A stretch of DNA of 64,000 bases, from the NCBI RefSeq assembly GCF_900519355.1, contig NZ_ULHE01000001.1, positions 744,001 through 808,000 of the forward strand, written 5' to 3'. Under the pieces are notes generated by a model that saw only the letters and a list, made by a program, of their open reading frames with translations, ran no database searches and had not been told where the DNA came from. The stretch comes from Corynebacterium lactis (GTDB lineage Bacteria > Actinomycetota > Actinomycetes > Mycobacteriales > Mycobacteriaceae). A program made the translations under genes and the position numbers. Positions 19,851 through 29,610 of the stretch are shown in pieces. Numbering within the stretch: position 1 is the first letter of the stretch; each line of letters starts with the position of its first letter.

Positions 19851-22217
19851 CTAGATCTTGGTCTCGTCCAACTTCCAGACCTCATTCGCGTAGTCGCGGA
19901 TGGTGCGGTCGGAGGAGAAGCGTCCCGAACGGATGATGTTCAGGAAGCACATCTTTGCCCACGCCAGCTCGTCGCGGTAGTCGGCGGCCATGCGGTCGCG
20001 GGTGTCGCGGTAGTCGGCGAAGTCGCCCAGGACGTAGTAGACGTCGGCGGGCTCGTAGCCGTTGGACTCCAGCAGCGAGAAGTGCAGGTCGTGGAACATG
20101 CCGGTGCCGCCGTCGTCGAAGGTGCCGTCGATCAGCGAGTCGAGGGCGCGCTTGAGGCCCGGGACGGTCTCGTAGGTGCCGCGCGGGGAGTAGGACTGGC
20201 GCAGCTCCGGCAGCTCCTCTTCGAGGGCGCCGAAGATGTAGGCGTTGTCGTCGCCGACCGCGTCGACGATCTCGACGTTCGCGCCGTCCATGGTGCCGAG
20301 AGTCAGGGCGCCGTTCATCATGAACTTCATGTTCGAGGTGCCCGAGGCCTCCTTGCCGGCGGTGGAGATCTGCTCGGAGATATCCGAGGCCGGGATGATG
20401 TGCTCGGCCGGGGTGACGTTGTAGTTCTCCACGAACGCGATCTGCAGGCGGCCCTCCATGTCCGGATCGTTGTTGACCAGCTCTGCGATGGAGTTGATGA
20501 ACTTGATGATCGCCTTCGCGCGGACGTAGCCCGGGGCTGCCTTCGCGCCAAAGATGAACACGCGCGGGGTGACGTCCAGCTTGGGATCGTCCTTGATGCG
20601 GTAGTACAGGTCCAGGATGTAGAGGGCGTTGAGCATCTGGCGCTTGTACTCGTGCAAGCGCTTGATCTGGGTGTCGAAGATCGCGTCCGGGTTCACCGCG
20701 ATGCCCTGGCGGTTTTCCAGCCAGGCGGCGAAGTCCTTCTTGTTGGCGTGCTTGATCTCCAGCAGCTCGCGCAGGACCTTCTCGTCGTCGGCGAAGCGCT
20801 CTAGCTCCGCGAGCTTGTCCAGGTCAGTGACCCAGGCGTCCGAGCCCGACAGGCGGGTCAGCAGCGCCGACAGGCGCGGGTTGCACTGGTTGAGCCAGCG
20901 GCGCGGGGTCACGCCGTTGGTCTTGTTGTTGAAGCGCTCCGGCCAGATGTCGTGCCAGTCCTTCAGGGTTTCGCGCTTGATGATCTCCGTGTGCAGAGCA
21001 GCGACGCCGTTGATCGAATACGCCGCGTAGCAGGCGATCCAGGCCATGTGGATCCGGCCGTGCGAAATGGGCGCCATGTAGTCGATCTTGCCCTGGTCGT
21101 ACCCGGCGTCGGCAAGCTCCTCGCGGAAGCGGCGGTCGATCTCGCGGGTGATCTCCAGCACGCGCCCGAAGAGGCGGTCGAAGATGGAGTACTCCCAGGT
21201 CTCCAGGGCCTCGGCCAGCACCGTGTGGTTGGTGTAGGCGAAGGTGTGGGAGACGACGTTCCAGGCGTCGTCCCAGCTCATGTCGTGCTCGTCGAGGAGC
21301 AGGCGCATCAGCTCGGGGATGGCGAGCACCGGGTGGGTGTCGTTCAGCTGAATCGAGTTGTACTTGTGGAAGTCGCGCAGGTCCTCGCCGTGGTTGTCGA
21401 TGTAGGTATCGATCATCGTCTGCAGCGACGCGGAGACGAAGAAGTACTGCTGGCGGACGCGCAGGACCTTGCCCTCGTAGGTCGAGTCGTTCGGGTAGAG
21501 GACTCGGCACAGGTCGTGGACGCGCTCGCGCTCGACGATGGCGTCGGTAAACCGCTGGGAGTTGAAGGCGTCGTAGTCGAACTCGCGCATCGGCTCGGAG
21601 TGCCACAGGCGCAGCGTGCCGACGTTATCCGTGCCGTAGCCGGTAATCGGCATGTCGTAGGGCACAGCGCGGACGACCAGGTCGTCGAACGTGACAATCT
21701 TGGCGAGCTCCTCGCGGCGGACGACGAAGGGGTAGCCCTCCTCCATCCACGGGTCCGGGTGCTCGTCCTGGAAGCCGTCCTCGAAGGTCTGCTTGAACAG
21801 GCCGTAGCGGTAGAGGATGCCGTAGCCGGTCACCGGCAGGTTCTGCGTGGCGCAGGAGTCCAGGAAGCAGGCGGCTAGGCGGCCCAGGCCACCGTTGCCG
21901 AGGGCGGCGTCGTGCTCGGCCTCGAGCACGTCGGACAGATTCTTGCCGTACTTTGCGACGGCGTCGCTGGCCTCGTCGATAAGGCCGGTGTTGAGCAGGT
22001 TGTTCAGCAGCGCGCGGCCCATGAGGAACTCCGCGGAGAAGTAGTGCTGCTGGCGGGTCGCGGCATACGCCTCGGTGGTGCGCTGCCAGGAGTCGGCGAT
22101 GTTATCGACGACGACACGCGACAGGCCGGACCAGAACTCCATCTCGGTGGAGGACTGGGGGATTCGACCGGATTCGGCGCGAACGTGGGAACCCACGAGG
22201 TCGCTCAAATTCGACAT
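19851..22217 (-). CDS. glgP: Glycogen/alpha-glucan phosphorylase
   Basis: A 788-residue GT35 phosphorylase that releases glucose 1-phosphate from alpha-1,4-glucan. Motifs: YFSAEFLMGRAL and LGNGGLGRLAACF near the N-terminus, VKRLHEYKRQMLN-like IKRLHEYKRQMLNAL, and the PLP site ASGTSNMKFMMNGALTLGTMDGANVE-like segment, with the PLP lysine following SNM. AAGGAG lies 8 nt before the ATG. It degrades the polymer that GlgE and GlgB build 13 kb away. C. glutamicum carries two phosphorylases; which one this matches was not determined. Confidence 0.97.
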   Translation of the reverse strand: MSNLSDLVGSHVRAESGRIPQSSTEMEFWSGLSRVVVDNIADSWQRTTEAYAATRQQHYFSAEFLMGRALLNNLLNTGLIDEASDAVAKYGKNLSDVLEAEHDAALGNGGLGRLAACFLDSCATQNLPVTGYGILYRYGLFKQTFEDGFQDEHPDPWMEEGYPFVVRREELAKIVTFDDLVVRAVPYDMPITGYGTDNVGTLRLWHSEPMREFDYDAFNSQRFTDAIVERERVHDLCRVLYPNDSTYEGKVLRVRQQYFFVSASLQTMIDTYIDNHGEDLRDFHKYNSIQLNDTHPVLAIPELMRLLLDEHDMSWDDAWNVVSHTFAYTNHTVLAEALETWEYSIFDRLFGRVLEITREIDRRFREELADAGYDQGKIDYMAPISHGRIHMAWIACYAAYSINGVAALHTEIIKRETLKDWHDIWPERFNNKTNGVTPRRWLNQCNPRLSALLTRLSGSDAWVTDLDKLAELERFADDEKVLRELLEIKHANKKDFAAWLENRQGIAVNPDAIFDTQIKRLHEYKRQMLNALYILDLYYRIKDDPKLDVTPRVFIFGAKAAPGYVRAKAIIKFINSIAELVNNDPDMEGRLQIAFVENYNVTPAEHIIPASDISEQISTAGKEASGTSNMKFMMNGALTLGTMDGANVEIVDAVGDDNAYIFGALEEELPELRQSYSPRGTYETVPGLKRALDSLIDGTFDDGGTGMFHDLHFSLLESNGYEPADVYYVLGDFADYRDTRDRMAADYRDELAWAKMCFLNIIRSGRFSSDRTIRDYANEVWKLDETKI

Positions 22218-22297
22218 GAGAAGTCTCCTTGAATTACACAGTATCGCTGACAGACTTTACCGTTTCTGGACCGATACTGCGTGAGCGGGAAGACCTC

Positions 22298-22960
22298 TTA
22301 CCCGATAATGGCGCCCACGATGGTGCCGATGCGGCCGAGATGCTCGACCTCGCTGGGGAGAAAGTCGGGGCCGCCAGGGCGGCCGATGATCAGCAGCAAG
22401 CCATCGCCCATGGGGGCAGCCGCGATGGAGGAGTCCATCACGGTCCACGACTGGGGCAGCCACTTTTCGGCCTCCGTGTCCAGGTTGCGCGGGGCCGTCA
22501 CGGGTGCCTCCGGCAGGGAGGTGCCGTCGTCCTCGGGGGCGGCGACCGAGGAGGCCTTGCGCACCCAGCGCCCCTCCGATTCGCCCAGGATGATCGCCCA
22601 CCCTGCGGTCATGGTCCGCGGGAGGCCGTCGACGATGTCCTTCAGGCCGCGGTCCAGGTTCTTCACGTGCTGGGAGAATTCCGCGAGCATCGCGATCTGG
22701 CCGCGACGATCCACGGACCCGGAGAAGGGGCGGATCGAGTCCACCTCCACACCGCCGATGGACTGCGCGGCGGTAATCAGGGTGTCCGGCAGGGAGCCGG
22801 AGGGCAGGTCGACGACCATATCGTCGACGACGATGCCGTCGGTGCCGTGGTGGACGACATCAACGCTGCGGATGTCCCCGCCAACCTCGCCGAGCGCGGC
22901 CGCGACATAACCCAGGGACCCAGGGGTATCCGGTAGGGCGACGCGAAGTAGGTAGCTCAT
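22298..22960 (-). CDS. ACT-domain protein
   Basis: A 220-residue protein with an N-terminal ACT fold (YLLRVALPDTPGSLGYVAAALGEVGGDI). The C-terminal about 120 residues contain conserved WAIILG and LLLIIGRPGGPDFLPSEVEHL, a GAF-like pattern, and no enzyme signature. An in-frame TTG at 22972 is possible, but MSYLLRV matches the family start. It is divergent from gatC. A similar ACT gene lies between ligA and gatC in C. glutamicum. A role in sensing an amino acid is plausible but unproven. Confidence 0.75.
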   Translation of the reverse strand: MSYLLRVALPDTPGSLGYVAAALGEVGGDIRSVDVVHHGTDGIVVDDMVVDLPSGSLPDTLITAAQSIGGVEVDSIRPFSGSVDRRGQIAMLAEFSQHVKNLDRGLKDIVDGLPRTMTAGWAIILGESEGRWVRKASSVAAPEDDGTSLPEAPVTAPRNLDTEAEKWLPQSWTVMDSSIAAAPMGDGLLLIIGRPGGPDFLPSEVEHLGRIGTIVGAIIG

Positions 22961-23033
22961 GGCGAAGTGCAAGACCTTTCAATGATTGATAGGAGATGTG
23001 ATAGGTGATGAAAATATCTAAAATTTAAGAACG

Positions 23034-23047
23034 GTGACCTAGGTTAC
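23034..23047. promoter_or_regulatory. Near-perfect palindrome GTGACCTAGGTTAC
   Basis: A 14-bp inverted repeat (one mismatched pair) in the 270-bp gap between the ACT gene and gatC. It could be an operator for either gene. No regulator was recognised from its sequence. Confidence 0.3.
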
Positions 23048-23230
23048 AGGGTTCCCCGCGGAAATGGTAGACCCCGCGGCACGCGCAGGACCGCGCACCC
23101 GCTAGTGTTGGAGGGTAAGTCCGCCTCCGGCGGTTTTAAATTAGACTTTTTGTACTTGCTCGTAACGCTTACGTGCTTGTAACAAGGCTTGCCCGGGAAC
23201 CGGGAAATAGACAACGAAAGGGGTACTAGC

Positions 23231-23524
23231 GTGCCAGCTATCTCGCGCGATGAGGTTGCACACCTAGCACGACTGTCCCGTCTTGCGCTGACCGACGCCG
23301 AACTCGACGAGTTCGCAGGCCAGATCGACGGCATTATCAACCACGTCCAGGCTGTGCAGGAAGTCGCAGCCGACGACGTCGAGCCGATGAGTCACCCCTC
23401 GTCGTTGTCCGGCGTCATGCGTGAGGACGTCGTCAAGCCGACCCTGACCCCGGAGCAGGCCCTCGACCAGGCGCCGTCCCAGGAGCGTCAGCGTTTCGAA
23501 GTTCCCCAGATCCTCGGCGAGTAG
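23231..23524 (+). CDS. gatC: Asp/Glu-tRNA(Asn/Gln) amidotransferase subunit GatC
   Basis: A 97-residue GatC. The N-terminal [18 protein letters not shown] and the C-terminal MREDVV are family hallmarks. AAAGGGG lies 8 nt before GTG 23231. It stabilises GatA and joins GatB (31973) in the enzyme that converts Glu-tRNA(Gln) to Gln-tRNA(Gln). GatA follows after 15 bp. Confidence 0.95.
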   Translation: MPAISRDEVAHLARLSRLALTDAELDEFAGQIDGIINHVQAVQEVAADDVEPMSHPSSLSGVMREDVVKPTLTPEQALDQAPSQERQRFEVPQILGE

Positions 23525-23539
23525 GAGTACCCGGACACC

Positions 23540-25069
23540 ATGACTGCAGCTAACCCCACCGCAGCTAACCCGAACCTGCACGCAGCCGTCGCGGACGACC
23601 CGATCCTGGGCCTGACCGCCGCCGAGCTGGCCGCCAAGATCCACGCCCGCGAGCTGACCTCCGTCGAGGTCACCCAGGCGTTCCTCGACCGCATCGCGGC
23701 CGTCGACGAGGGAATCCATGCCTTCCTGCACGTCGGTGCCGAGGAGGCCCTGGCTGCCGCGCGCGCCGTCGACGAGTCGCTGGACGCGGGCGAGGCCCCG
23801 GCATCGGCACTGGCGGGCGTCCCGCTGGCGCTGAAGGACGTGTTCACCACGACCGACGCGCCGACGACCTGTGCCTCCAAGATCCTTGAGGGCTACATGA
23901 GCCCCTACGACGCCACCGTCACCGCGAAGCTGCGCGCAGCTGGCATCCCGATCCTGGGCAAGACCAACATGGACGAGTTCGCGATGGGCTCGTCCACCGA
24001 GAACTCCGCCTACGGCCCGACCCACAACCCGTGGGACGTTGAGCGCACCGCAGGCGGCTCCGGCGGCGGCTCCTCGGCGGCTCTGGCCTCCGGCATGGCC
24101 CCGCTGGCCATCGGCACCGATACCGGCGGCTCGATTCGCCAGCCGGCGGCCCTGACCGCGACGGTCGGCGTGAAGCCGACCTACGGTACCGTCTCCCGCT
24201 ACGGCCTGGTCGCGTGCGCCTCCTCGCTGGATCAGGGCGGCCCGACGGCCCGCACCGTCCTCGACACCGCGCTGCTGCACGAGATCATCGCAGGCCACGA
24301 CGAGAACGACTCGACGTCTACCACCCAGCCGATTGCCGACGTCGTCAAGGCGGCGAAGGAGGGCGCGAGCGGCGACCTGACCGGCGTCAAGGTCGGCATC
24401 GTCAAGCAGTTCGACCGCACCGAGGGCTACCAGCAGGGCGTCCTGGACTCCTTCCACGACGCAGTGGAGAAGCTGAAGGAGGCCGGCGCCGAGGTCGTCG
24501 AGGTCGACTGCCCCAACTTCGACCACGCGCTGAGCGCCTACTACCTGATTCTGCCGTGTGAGGTCAGCTCCAACCTGGCCCGTTTCGACGGCATGCGCTA
24601 CGGCCAGCGCGTCGGCGACGACGGCACCCACTCGGCGGACGAGGTCATGGCGATGACCCGCGCCGCGGGCTTCGGCGACGAGGTCAAGCGCCGCATCATC
24701 ATCGGCACCTACGCCCTGTCGGTGGGCTACTACGACGCCTACTACATCCAGGCGCAGCGCGTTCGCACCCTGATCCAGCAGGACTTTGAGCGCGCCTTCG
24801 AGCAGGTCGACGTCCTGATTTCCCCGACCACGCCGACCACGGCGTTCAAGCTGGGGGAGAAGGTCGACGATCCGCTGAGCATGTACATGTTCGACCTGTG
24901 CACGCTGCCGCTGAACCTCGCCGGCATGTGCGGCATGTCGGTGCCCGCGGGCCTCGCGGAAGACACCAACCTGCCGGTCGGCCTGCAGATCATGGCCCCG
25001 CGCCACGGCGACGACCGCCTCTACAAGGTGGGCGCAGCCTACGAGAAGCTGCGTGGCCCGATCGCCTAA
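23540..25069 (+). CDS. gatA: Asp/Glu-tRNA(Asn/Gln) amidotransferase subunit GatA
   Basis: A 509-residue amidase-signature enzyme that makes ammonia from glutamine. The Ser-Ser-Lys triad is visible: Lys in [11 protein letters not shown], Ser in [14 protein letters not shown] and nucleophile Ser in [15 protein letters not shown]. The C-terminus ends in the usual [18 protein letters not shown]. It is in an operon with gatC. gatB lies separately 7 kb downstream. Confidence 0.97.
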   Translation: MTAANPTAANPNLHAAVADDPILGLTAAELAAKIHARELTSVEVTQAFLDRIAAVDEGIHAFLHVGAEEALAAARAVDESLDAGEAPASALAGVPLALKDVFTTTDAPTTCASKILEGYMSPYDATVTAKLRAAGIPILGKTNMDEFAMGSSTENSAYGPTHNPWDVERTAGGSGGGSSAALASGMAPLAIGTDTGGSIRQPAALTATVGVKPTYGTVSRYGLVACASSLDQGGPTARTVLDTALLHEIIAGHDENDSTSTTQPIADVVKAAKEGASGDLTGVKVGIVKQFDRTEGYQQGVLDSFHDAVEKLKEAGAEVVEVDCPNFDHALSAYYLILPCEVSSNLARFDGMRYGQRVGDDGTHSADEVMAMTRAAGFGDEVKRRIIIGTYALSVGYYDAYYIQAQRVRTLIQQDFERAFEQVDVLISPTTPTTAFKLGEKVDDPLSMYMFDLCTLPLNLAGMCGMSVPAGLAEDTNLPVGLQIMAPRHGDDRLYKVGAAYEKLRGPIA

Positions 25070-25105
25070 GCCCATGATCGTCTAAGCCTCCGGCTCTGAC
25101 TAACC

Positions 25106-25145
25106 GAAGCCGCCCCGAAGCCGTTTCCGGCCGACGGGCGGCTTC
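25106..25145 (+). terminator. Hairpin after gatA
   Basis: Arms 25106-25115 and 25136-25145 pair perfectly (10 bp, GAAGCCGCCC). No clear T-tract follows, so termination may be partial. Confidence 0.5.
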
Positions 25146-25219
25146 GCGCATGTCAGGGAAGGTTTAGCGCTCAAGCATCAATGCAAGTTCACGAACCCCA
25201 ACGACAGGAGAGTTTCCCC

Positions 25220-26308
25220 GTGCCCCCGGAGCCAGTTCAACCCGCCCGCCAGCGAGCGGGTTCCAGGCGCGTTCTCATGCCCGTGCTCTACGCGATTGCC
25301 ACGGCGGCGGCGATCGTGGTGAGCATCGCCGCGGCTATGGTGTTCGGATCGGCGGACATCACCTGGTCGACGACCATGTCGGTCATCGGGCACCATCTAT
25401 TCGGGGCCGATCTCGCGCCTGGCGTGGCGCAGAGCTCCGACACCATTATTTGGCAGCTGCGTGCTCCCAGGGGAGTGCTGGCGGCCATCGTCGGTGCAGG
25501 CCTGGCCGTGTCCGGCGTCGCCATGCAGACGCTGGTCCGCAACCCGCTGGCCGACCCGTATCTCCTCGGCATCTCGGCTGGTGCGGGCGTCGGCGCGACC
25601 GCGGTCATCCTGTTCGGCATTTTCGGCGATGCCCCCATCGGGGCGCTGACCTTCGGAGCCCTCCTCGGCGCGGTTGCCGCGACAATCGCGGTGGGTGCCA
25701 TCGCGCGGGCCGGCGGCGGGCTGACCCCGCTGCGCCTGGTGCTCTCCGGCGTCGTCCTCTCTGCGGCCTTTTCGGCGCTGAGCAGCTTCATGGTGTTTGC
25801 GGGACCCGACCCCAGAGCTGCGCAGTCGGTGATGTTCTGGATGCTCGGCTCGGTCGCCGGGGCCACCTGGTCCAAGATGGCCTTCCCGCTGATCGTTTTG
25901 CTGATCATGCTGGCCTTCTTCATGGTCAAGGCCCGGCACCTGGACGCGCTCGCGACCGGCGACTCGACGGCCGCCGCCGTCGGCATCAACGTCTCTGCGC
26001 TGCGCACCCAGGTCTTCGTCGCGCAGGCGATTTTGGTGGGGACGCTGGTGGCGGTCTCGGGCGGCATCGGTTTCGTCGGCCTGGTCATCCCTCACCTGAC
26101 CCGGATGCTGATCGGCGCCGCGCACCGGGCGGTGCTGCCGCTGGCGGCGCTGTTCGGCGGGCTTTTCCTCGTGTGGGTCGACATTGTCGCCCGAGTGATC
26201 GGCGGCAGCCAGGAAATGCCTCTGGGCGTGGTGACCGGACTCGTCGGCGCCCCGCTCTTCCTGTACCTGATGACCAGGGGGAACTACACCTACGGAGGTG
26301 CCGAATGA
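25220..26308 (+). CDS. FecCD-type ABC transporter permease
   Basis: A 362-residue inner-membrane permease of the iron-siderophore/cobalamin class. About nine to ten hydrophobic segments are visible. The conserved RAPRGVLAAIVGAGLAVSG, NPLADPYLLGISAGAG and FVGLVIPHLTRML motifs of FecC/BtuC proteins are all present. AGGAG lies 9 nt before GTG 25220, chosen over ATG 25181. Its stop overlaps the ATPase start by ATGA. No DtxR box is visible upstream. Substrate is probably a ferric complex; cobalamin cannot be excluded. Confidence 0.9.
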   Translation: MPPEPVQPARQRAGSRRVLMPVLYAIATAAAIVVSIAAAMVFGSADITWSTTMSVIGHHLFGADLAPGVAQSSDTIIWQLRAPRGVLAAIVGAGLAVSGVAMQTLVRNPLADPYLLGISAGAGVGATAVILFGIFGDAPIGALTFGALLGAVAATIAVGAIARAGGGLTPLRLVLSGVVLSAAFSALSSFMVFAGPDPRAAQSVMFWMLGSVAGATWSKMAFPLIVLLIMLAFFMVKARHLDALATGDSTAAAVGINVSALRTQVFVAQAILVGTLVAVSGGIGFVGLVIPHLTRMLIGAAHRAVLPLAALFGGLFLVWVDIVARVIGGSQEMPLGVVTGLVGAPLFLYLMTRGNYTYGGAE

Positions 26309-27087
26309 CCAGGCCGGAACTCACCGCCACGGGCGTGCGCTGCGACATCGGCGGGCGCACGATCGTCGAATCCATCAACATCAGCTTCGGCTCCGATCCC
26401 ATGACCGCCATCGTCGGCGTCAACGGTGCCGGCAAGTCGACGCTGCTGCGCGTTCTGGCCGGAATCGACCGGCCCGCTGCGGGGGAGGTCTCGCTGGGAG
26501 GAAAATCCCTCGGCGACATCCCCGATCGCAAGCGCGCACGGGCCATGGCCTTCGTCGCCCAGAACGAGGTGCCTCCCGCCGAGATGCGGGTCCGGGACTT
26601 CGTCTCCCTGGGCCGCCTGCCGTACCAGGGGCTCTTCTCCGGCAACTCCGCCGAGGACCTGGCCCAGATTGACCGCGCCCTGGAGCTCGTCGGCCTCGCC
26701 GACGTCGCGGAACGCTCCTGCGGCGCGCTGTCCGGCGGCCAGCGCCGCCGCGTCTGCCTGGCGCGCGCCATCGCGCAGGACTCTCCGATCCTGCTTCTCG
26801 ACGAACCCACTAACCACCTCGACGTCCGGCATCAGCAGTCGGTGCTGCGGCTGGCCCGCACCTCCGGCGCGCAGGTCATCGCGGCGATTCACGACCTCGA
26901 CCTGGTGATGAACCACTTCGATCGGGTCATCGTCATCGACGGCGGGACCATCGCCGCCGACGGCGCGCCCGCCGAGGTTCTAACCCGCGACTTCGTCGCC
27001 GACGTCTTCCACGTCGACTCCTGCCAGTTCTCCTCGCCCCAGGGGCGCACGCACCTGGCCATCGAGCGCGAGATCAGCGCCCAGTAG
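26305..27087 (+). CDS. ABC transporter ATPase, iron-siderophore type
   Basis: A 260-residue ATPase of the FecE/FhuC class. Walker A is VGVNGAGKSTLLRVL, the signature is ALSGGQRRRV, Walker B is PILLLDEPTNHLDV and the switch His is in AAIHDLDLVM. It is translationally coupled (ATGA) to the permease and followed by the binding protein after 45 bp, forming a complete three-gene importer. Confidence 0.93.
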   Translation: MTRPELTATGVRCDIGGRTIVESINISFGSDPMTAIVGVNGAGKSTLLRVLAGIDRPAAGEVSLGGKSLGDIPDRKRARAMAFVAQNEVPPAEMRVRDFVSLGRLPYQGLFSGNSAEDLAQIDRALELVGLADVAERSCGALSGGQRRRVCLARAIAQDSPILLLDEPTNHLDVRHQQSVLRLARTSGAQVIAAIHDLDLVMNHFDRVIVIDGGTIAADGAPAEVLTRDFVADVFHVDSCQFSSPQGRTHLAIEREISAQ

Positions 27088-27132
27088 ACACAATCCACCA
27101 CCCAAGATTCACAGAAGGGAACCCAAACAGTC

Positions 27133-28254
27133 ATGAATTCCGTCTTTACCCCCTCCCGAACCTTCCGCGCCGCCGCCGCTACCGTCGCGGTGGCTGCCCT
27201 GTCCTTTACGGCCGTGGCCTGCTCCTCCGAGGACGCGAAGACCGAGGCGTCGGCAGGCGTGACCCTGACCAACTGCGGCGAGGAGGTGACCTACCCGGCG
27301 ACCGCGAAGAAGATGGTCATCAACGACGGCAATATCATCTCGCTGGCGCTGGCGGCGGGCGCGGCTGATCAGATTTCGGCCGTCTCCTCCGTCAACCGCG
27401 ACCTGCCGATTCTTTCCTCCGCGTACGGCGACGCGATCAACCAGAAGACGCAGATCTCGAAGGAATACCCGAACCTGGAGGAGGTGCTGGCCGCCGAGCC
27501 GGACGTCTTCATCGCGGGCTGGGGCTACGGTTTCGGGGAGGACAAGGGGCTGACCCCGGACGCGCTGAAGGAACACGGCATCGGCTCCTACATCCTGACC
27601 GAGTCCTGCCGACAGGCCGACAATGAGGGTGCGGCGCAGAACGGCAACGGAGACCCGGGGCACAAGCGTGGCGTGGTCGACCCCTGGGAGGCGATCCGAA
27701 TTGACCTGCGCAATATCGCGAAGCTGACCGGAAACGAGGGCACGGCGGACAAGGTCGTCGCGGACATCGACGCGCGGCTGGAGAAGCTTCAGGCGGCCCC
27801 GCAGGCGGGGAAGAAGCCGGTGGGCTTCGTCTTCGACTCGGCCGGTGACGCGCCGTTTACCTCCGGCGCGTTCGGTGCCCCGCAGGGAATCCTGGACAAG
27901 GCGGGCGCGGTTAACGGCACGGAGTCGATCAAGGACACCTGGACCACGACCACCTGGGAGAACATCGCGCAGATGCAGCCCGATTTCATCACCCTGGTGG
28001 AGTACCCCGGCCAGAGCTTCGAGGAGAAGATCAAGGCCCTGCGCACCAACCCGGCGACGAAGGACCTGCCGGCGGTGAAGGAGAACCGCTTCATCAACCT
28101 GCCGTACGCGATGTGGACCGAGTCGCCGCTCAACGTCGACGCCGCCGAGCACGTGCGCAAGGGCCTCGAGCGCTTCGGCCTGGTCCCGGCATCCGACATC
28201 GAGGCGAAGCTGTCGCTGCCGAAGGACCTGCCGGGCGCGAAGTACTTCCGCTAG
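27133..28254 (+). CDS. Iron-type ABC transporter substrate-binding lipoprotein
   Basis: A 373-residue precursor. A basic N-terminus and a hydrophobic stretch end in the lipobox FTAVAC, so mature protein would be lipid-anchored at about Cys30. The rest is a PF01497-type two-lobed binding protein with EEVLAAEPDVFIAGWGYG and ALKEHGIGSYILTESC, followed by a long helix (DPWEAIRIDLRNIAKLTG). It completes the importer with the two genes before. The ligand is not evident from sequence; a ferric siderophore is the default. Confidence 0.88.
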   Translation: MNSVFTPSRTFRAAAATVAVAALSFTAVACSSEDAKTEASAGVTLTNCGEEVTYPATAKKMVINDGNIISLALAAGAADQISAVSSVNRDLPILSSAYGDAINQKTQISKEYPNLEEVLAAEPDVFIAGWGYGFGEDKGLTPDALKEHGIGSYILTESCRQADNEGAAQNGNGDPGHKRGVVDPWEAIRIDLRNIAKLTGNEGTADKVVADIDARLEKLQAAPQAGKKPVGFVFDSAGDAPFTSGAFGAPQGILDKAGAVNGTESIKDTWTTTTWENIAQMQPDFITLVEYPGQSFEEKIKALRTNPATKDLPAVKENRFINLPYAMWTESPLNVDAAEHVRKGLERFGLVPASDIEAKLSLPKDLPGAKYFR

Positions 28255-28309
28255 GAGAGCTTTACGGCGCGCGCTTGACGACGCCCCTACCAACGACATT
28301 GCAGCCCCT

Positions 28310-28334
28310 GCCACACGCGGCCAAAGTGTGTGGC
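28310..28334 (+). terminator. Weak hairpin after the importer
   Basis: GCCACAC (28310-28316) pairs with GTGTGGC (28328-28334). A CTTTT run follows after about 6 nt. Possible terminator before pfkA. Confidence 0.35.
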
Positions 28335-28404
28335 GTGCCTAACTTTTATAGGTAGTGACGTGCGTAAATGCCGGGCGAATCAAGCATGAAAAATTATCGA
28401 GTAC

Positions 28405-28410
28405 TAAGGT
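28405..28410 (+). promoter_or_regulatory. -10 box TAAGGT or Shine-Dalgarno of pfkA
   Basis: TAAGGT lies exactly 7 nt before ATG 28418 and fits the leaderless pattern. AAGGTGGG in the same place could equally be a ribosome-binding site. Confidence 0.4.
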
Positions 28411-28417
28411 GGGCATC

Positions 28418-29449
28418 ATGCGAATTGCGACCCTAACTTCCGGTGGCGACTGCCCCGGCCTCAATGCCGTTATCCGTGCCATTGTCCGTACCAGCTCCAG
28501 CGAGTACGGCTCCACCGTCGTCGGTTTCGAGGACGGCTGGATTGGTCTCATGGAGGACCGCAGGGTTCAGCTCTACGACGACGAAAGCATTGACCGTATG
28601 CTGCTGCGCGGCGGCACCATGCTCGGCACCGGCCGCGTCCACCCGGACATCCTGATGTCCAACCTCGACCGCATCAAGGAAAACTTGGAGGACGCCGGGA
28701 TCGACGCCCTCATCCCGATCGGCGGCGAGGGCACCCTGAAGGCGGGCAAGTGGCTCTCCGACAACGGCGTGCCGGTCGTGGGCGTGCCGAAGACCATTGA
28801 CAACGACGTCAACGGCACCGACTACACCTTCGGCTTCGACACCGCTGTAGCCGTGGCGACCGACGCGGTCGACCGCCTGCACACTACCGCGGAGTCCCAC
28901 CAGCGCGTCATGATCGTGGAGGTCATGGGCCGCCACGTCGGTTGGATTGCGCTGCACGCTGGCATGGCCGGCGGCGCCCACTACATCGTCATCCCGGAGA
29001 AGCCCTTCGACATCAACGAGATCGTGAAGTCGATGGAGCGTCGCTTCCAGATGGGCGAGAAGTACGGCATCATCGTCGTCGCCGAGGGCGCGACCCCGAA
29101 GCCCGGCACCATGGAGTACGAGGAGGGCGGCGTCGACCAGTTCGGCCACCAGACCTTCAACGGCATCGGCCAGGTCATCGGCCAGGAGATCAAGAGCCGG
29201 ACCGGCTACGACGTCCGCACCACGGTTCTCGGCCACATCCAGCGCGGCGGCACCCCGACCGCGTACGACCGCGTGCTGGCCACCCGCTACGGCATCCACG
29301 CCGCCCGCGCCGTCCACGAGGGCGACTACGGCAAGATCGTCGCCCTGCACGGCGAGGACATCGATCGCATCGACATCGACGACGCTGTGGCGGAGCTCAA
29401 GGTGGTCCCGGACGGCCGTTACCGGGCCGCCGCGGCGCTGTTTGGCTAA
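28418..29449 (+). CDS. pfkA: 6-phosphofructokinase PfkA
   Basis: A 343-residue PFK that phosphorylates fructose 6-phosphate in glycolysis. The N-terminal [14 protein letters not shown] is the nucleotide loop. [10 protein letters not shown] carries a Gly at the position that is Asp in PPi-dependent enzymes, and [18 protein letters not shown] contains the catalytic region. The GEGT motif with the lysine in PKTIDND is the combination seen in actinobacterial ATP-dependent enzymes. Later motifs [14 protein letters not shown] and [15 protein letters not shown] bind sugar phosphate. A terminator follows. Confidence 0.97.
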   Translation: MRIATLTSGGDCPGLNAVIRAIVRTSSSEYGSTVVGFEDGWIGLMEDRRVQLYDDESIDRMLLRGGTMLGTGRVHPDILMSNLDRIKENLEDAGIDALIPIGGEGTLKAGKWLSDNGVPVVGVPKTIDNDVNGTDYTFGFDTAVAVATDAVDRLHTTAESHQRVMIVEVMGRHVGWIALHAGMAGGAHYIVIPEKPFDINEIVKSMERRFQMGEKYGIIVVAEGATPKPGTMEYEEGGVDQFGHQTFNGIGQVIGQEIKSRTGYDVRTTVLGHIQRGGTPTAYDRVLATRYGIHAARAVHEGDYGKIVALHGEDIDRIDIDDAVAELKVVPDGRYRAAAALFG

Positions 29450-29483
29450 GGCGCATTGTTGCTGGCTGACCGCGGTCGGCCAC

Positions 29484-29524
29484 GCCCGGGTTGGAACTAT
29501 TCGGTTCCAGCTCGGGCATTTTTG
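29484..29524 (+). terminator. Terminator after pfkA
   Basis: A 14-bp stem (29484-29497 with 29504-29517, two G-T pairs) followed by ATTTTTG. Confidence 0.85.
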
Positions 29525-29610
29525 TGTGATAGGTGTTGATATAGGTACATTTTTCGTTCTATTTCAGCTTGTTATTTTGGCTTGAATAAACTCAATAAGG
29601 ATTTTCTTTT

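Noticed and set aside
25146..25219. DtxR (iron) box upstream of the ABC importer
   Set aside because: Only a partial AGGTTTAG half-site; the other half does not match the consensus.
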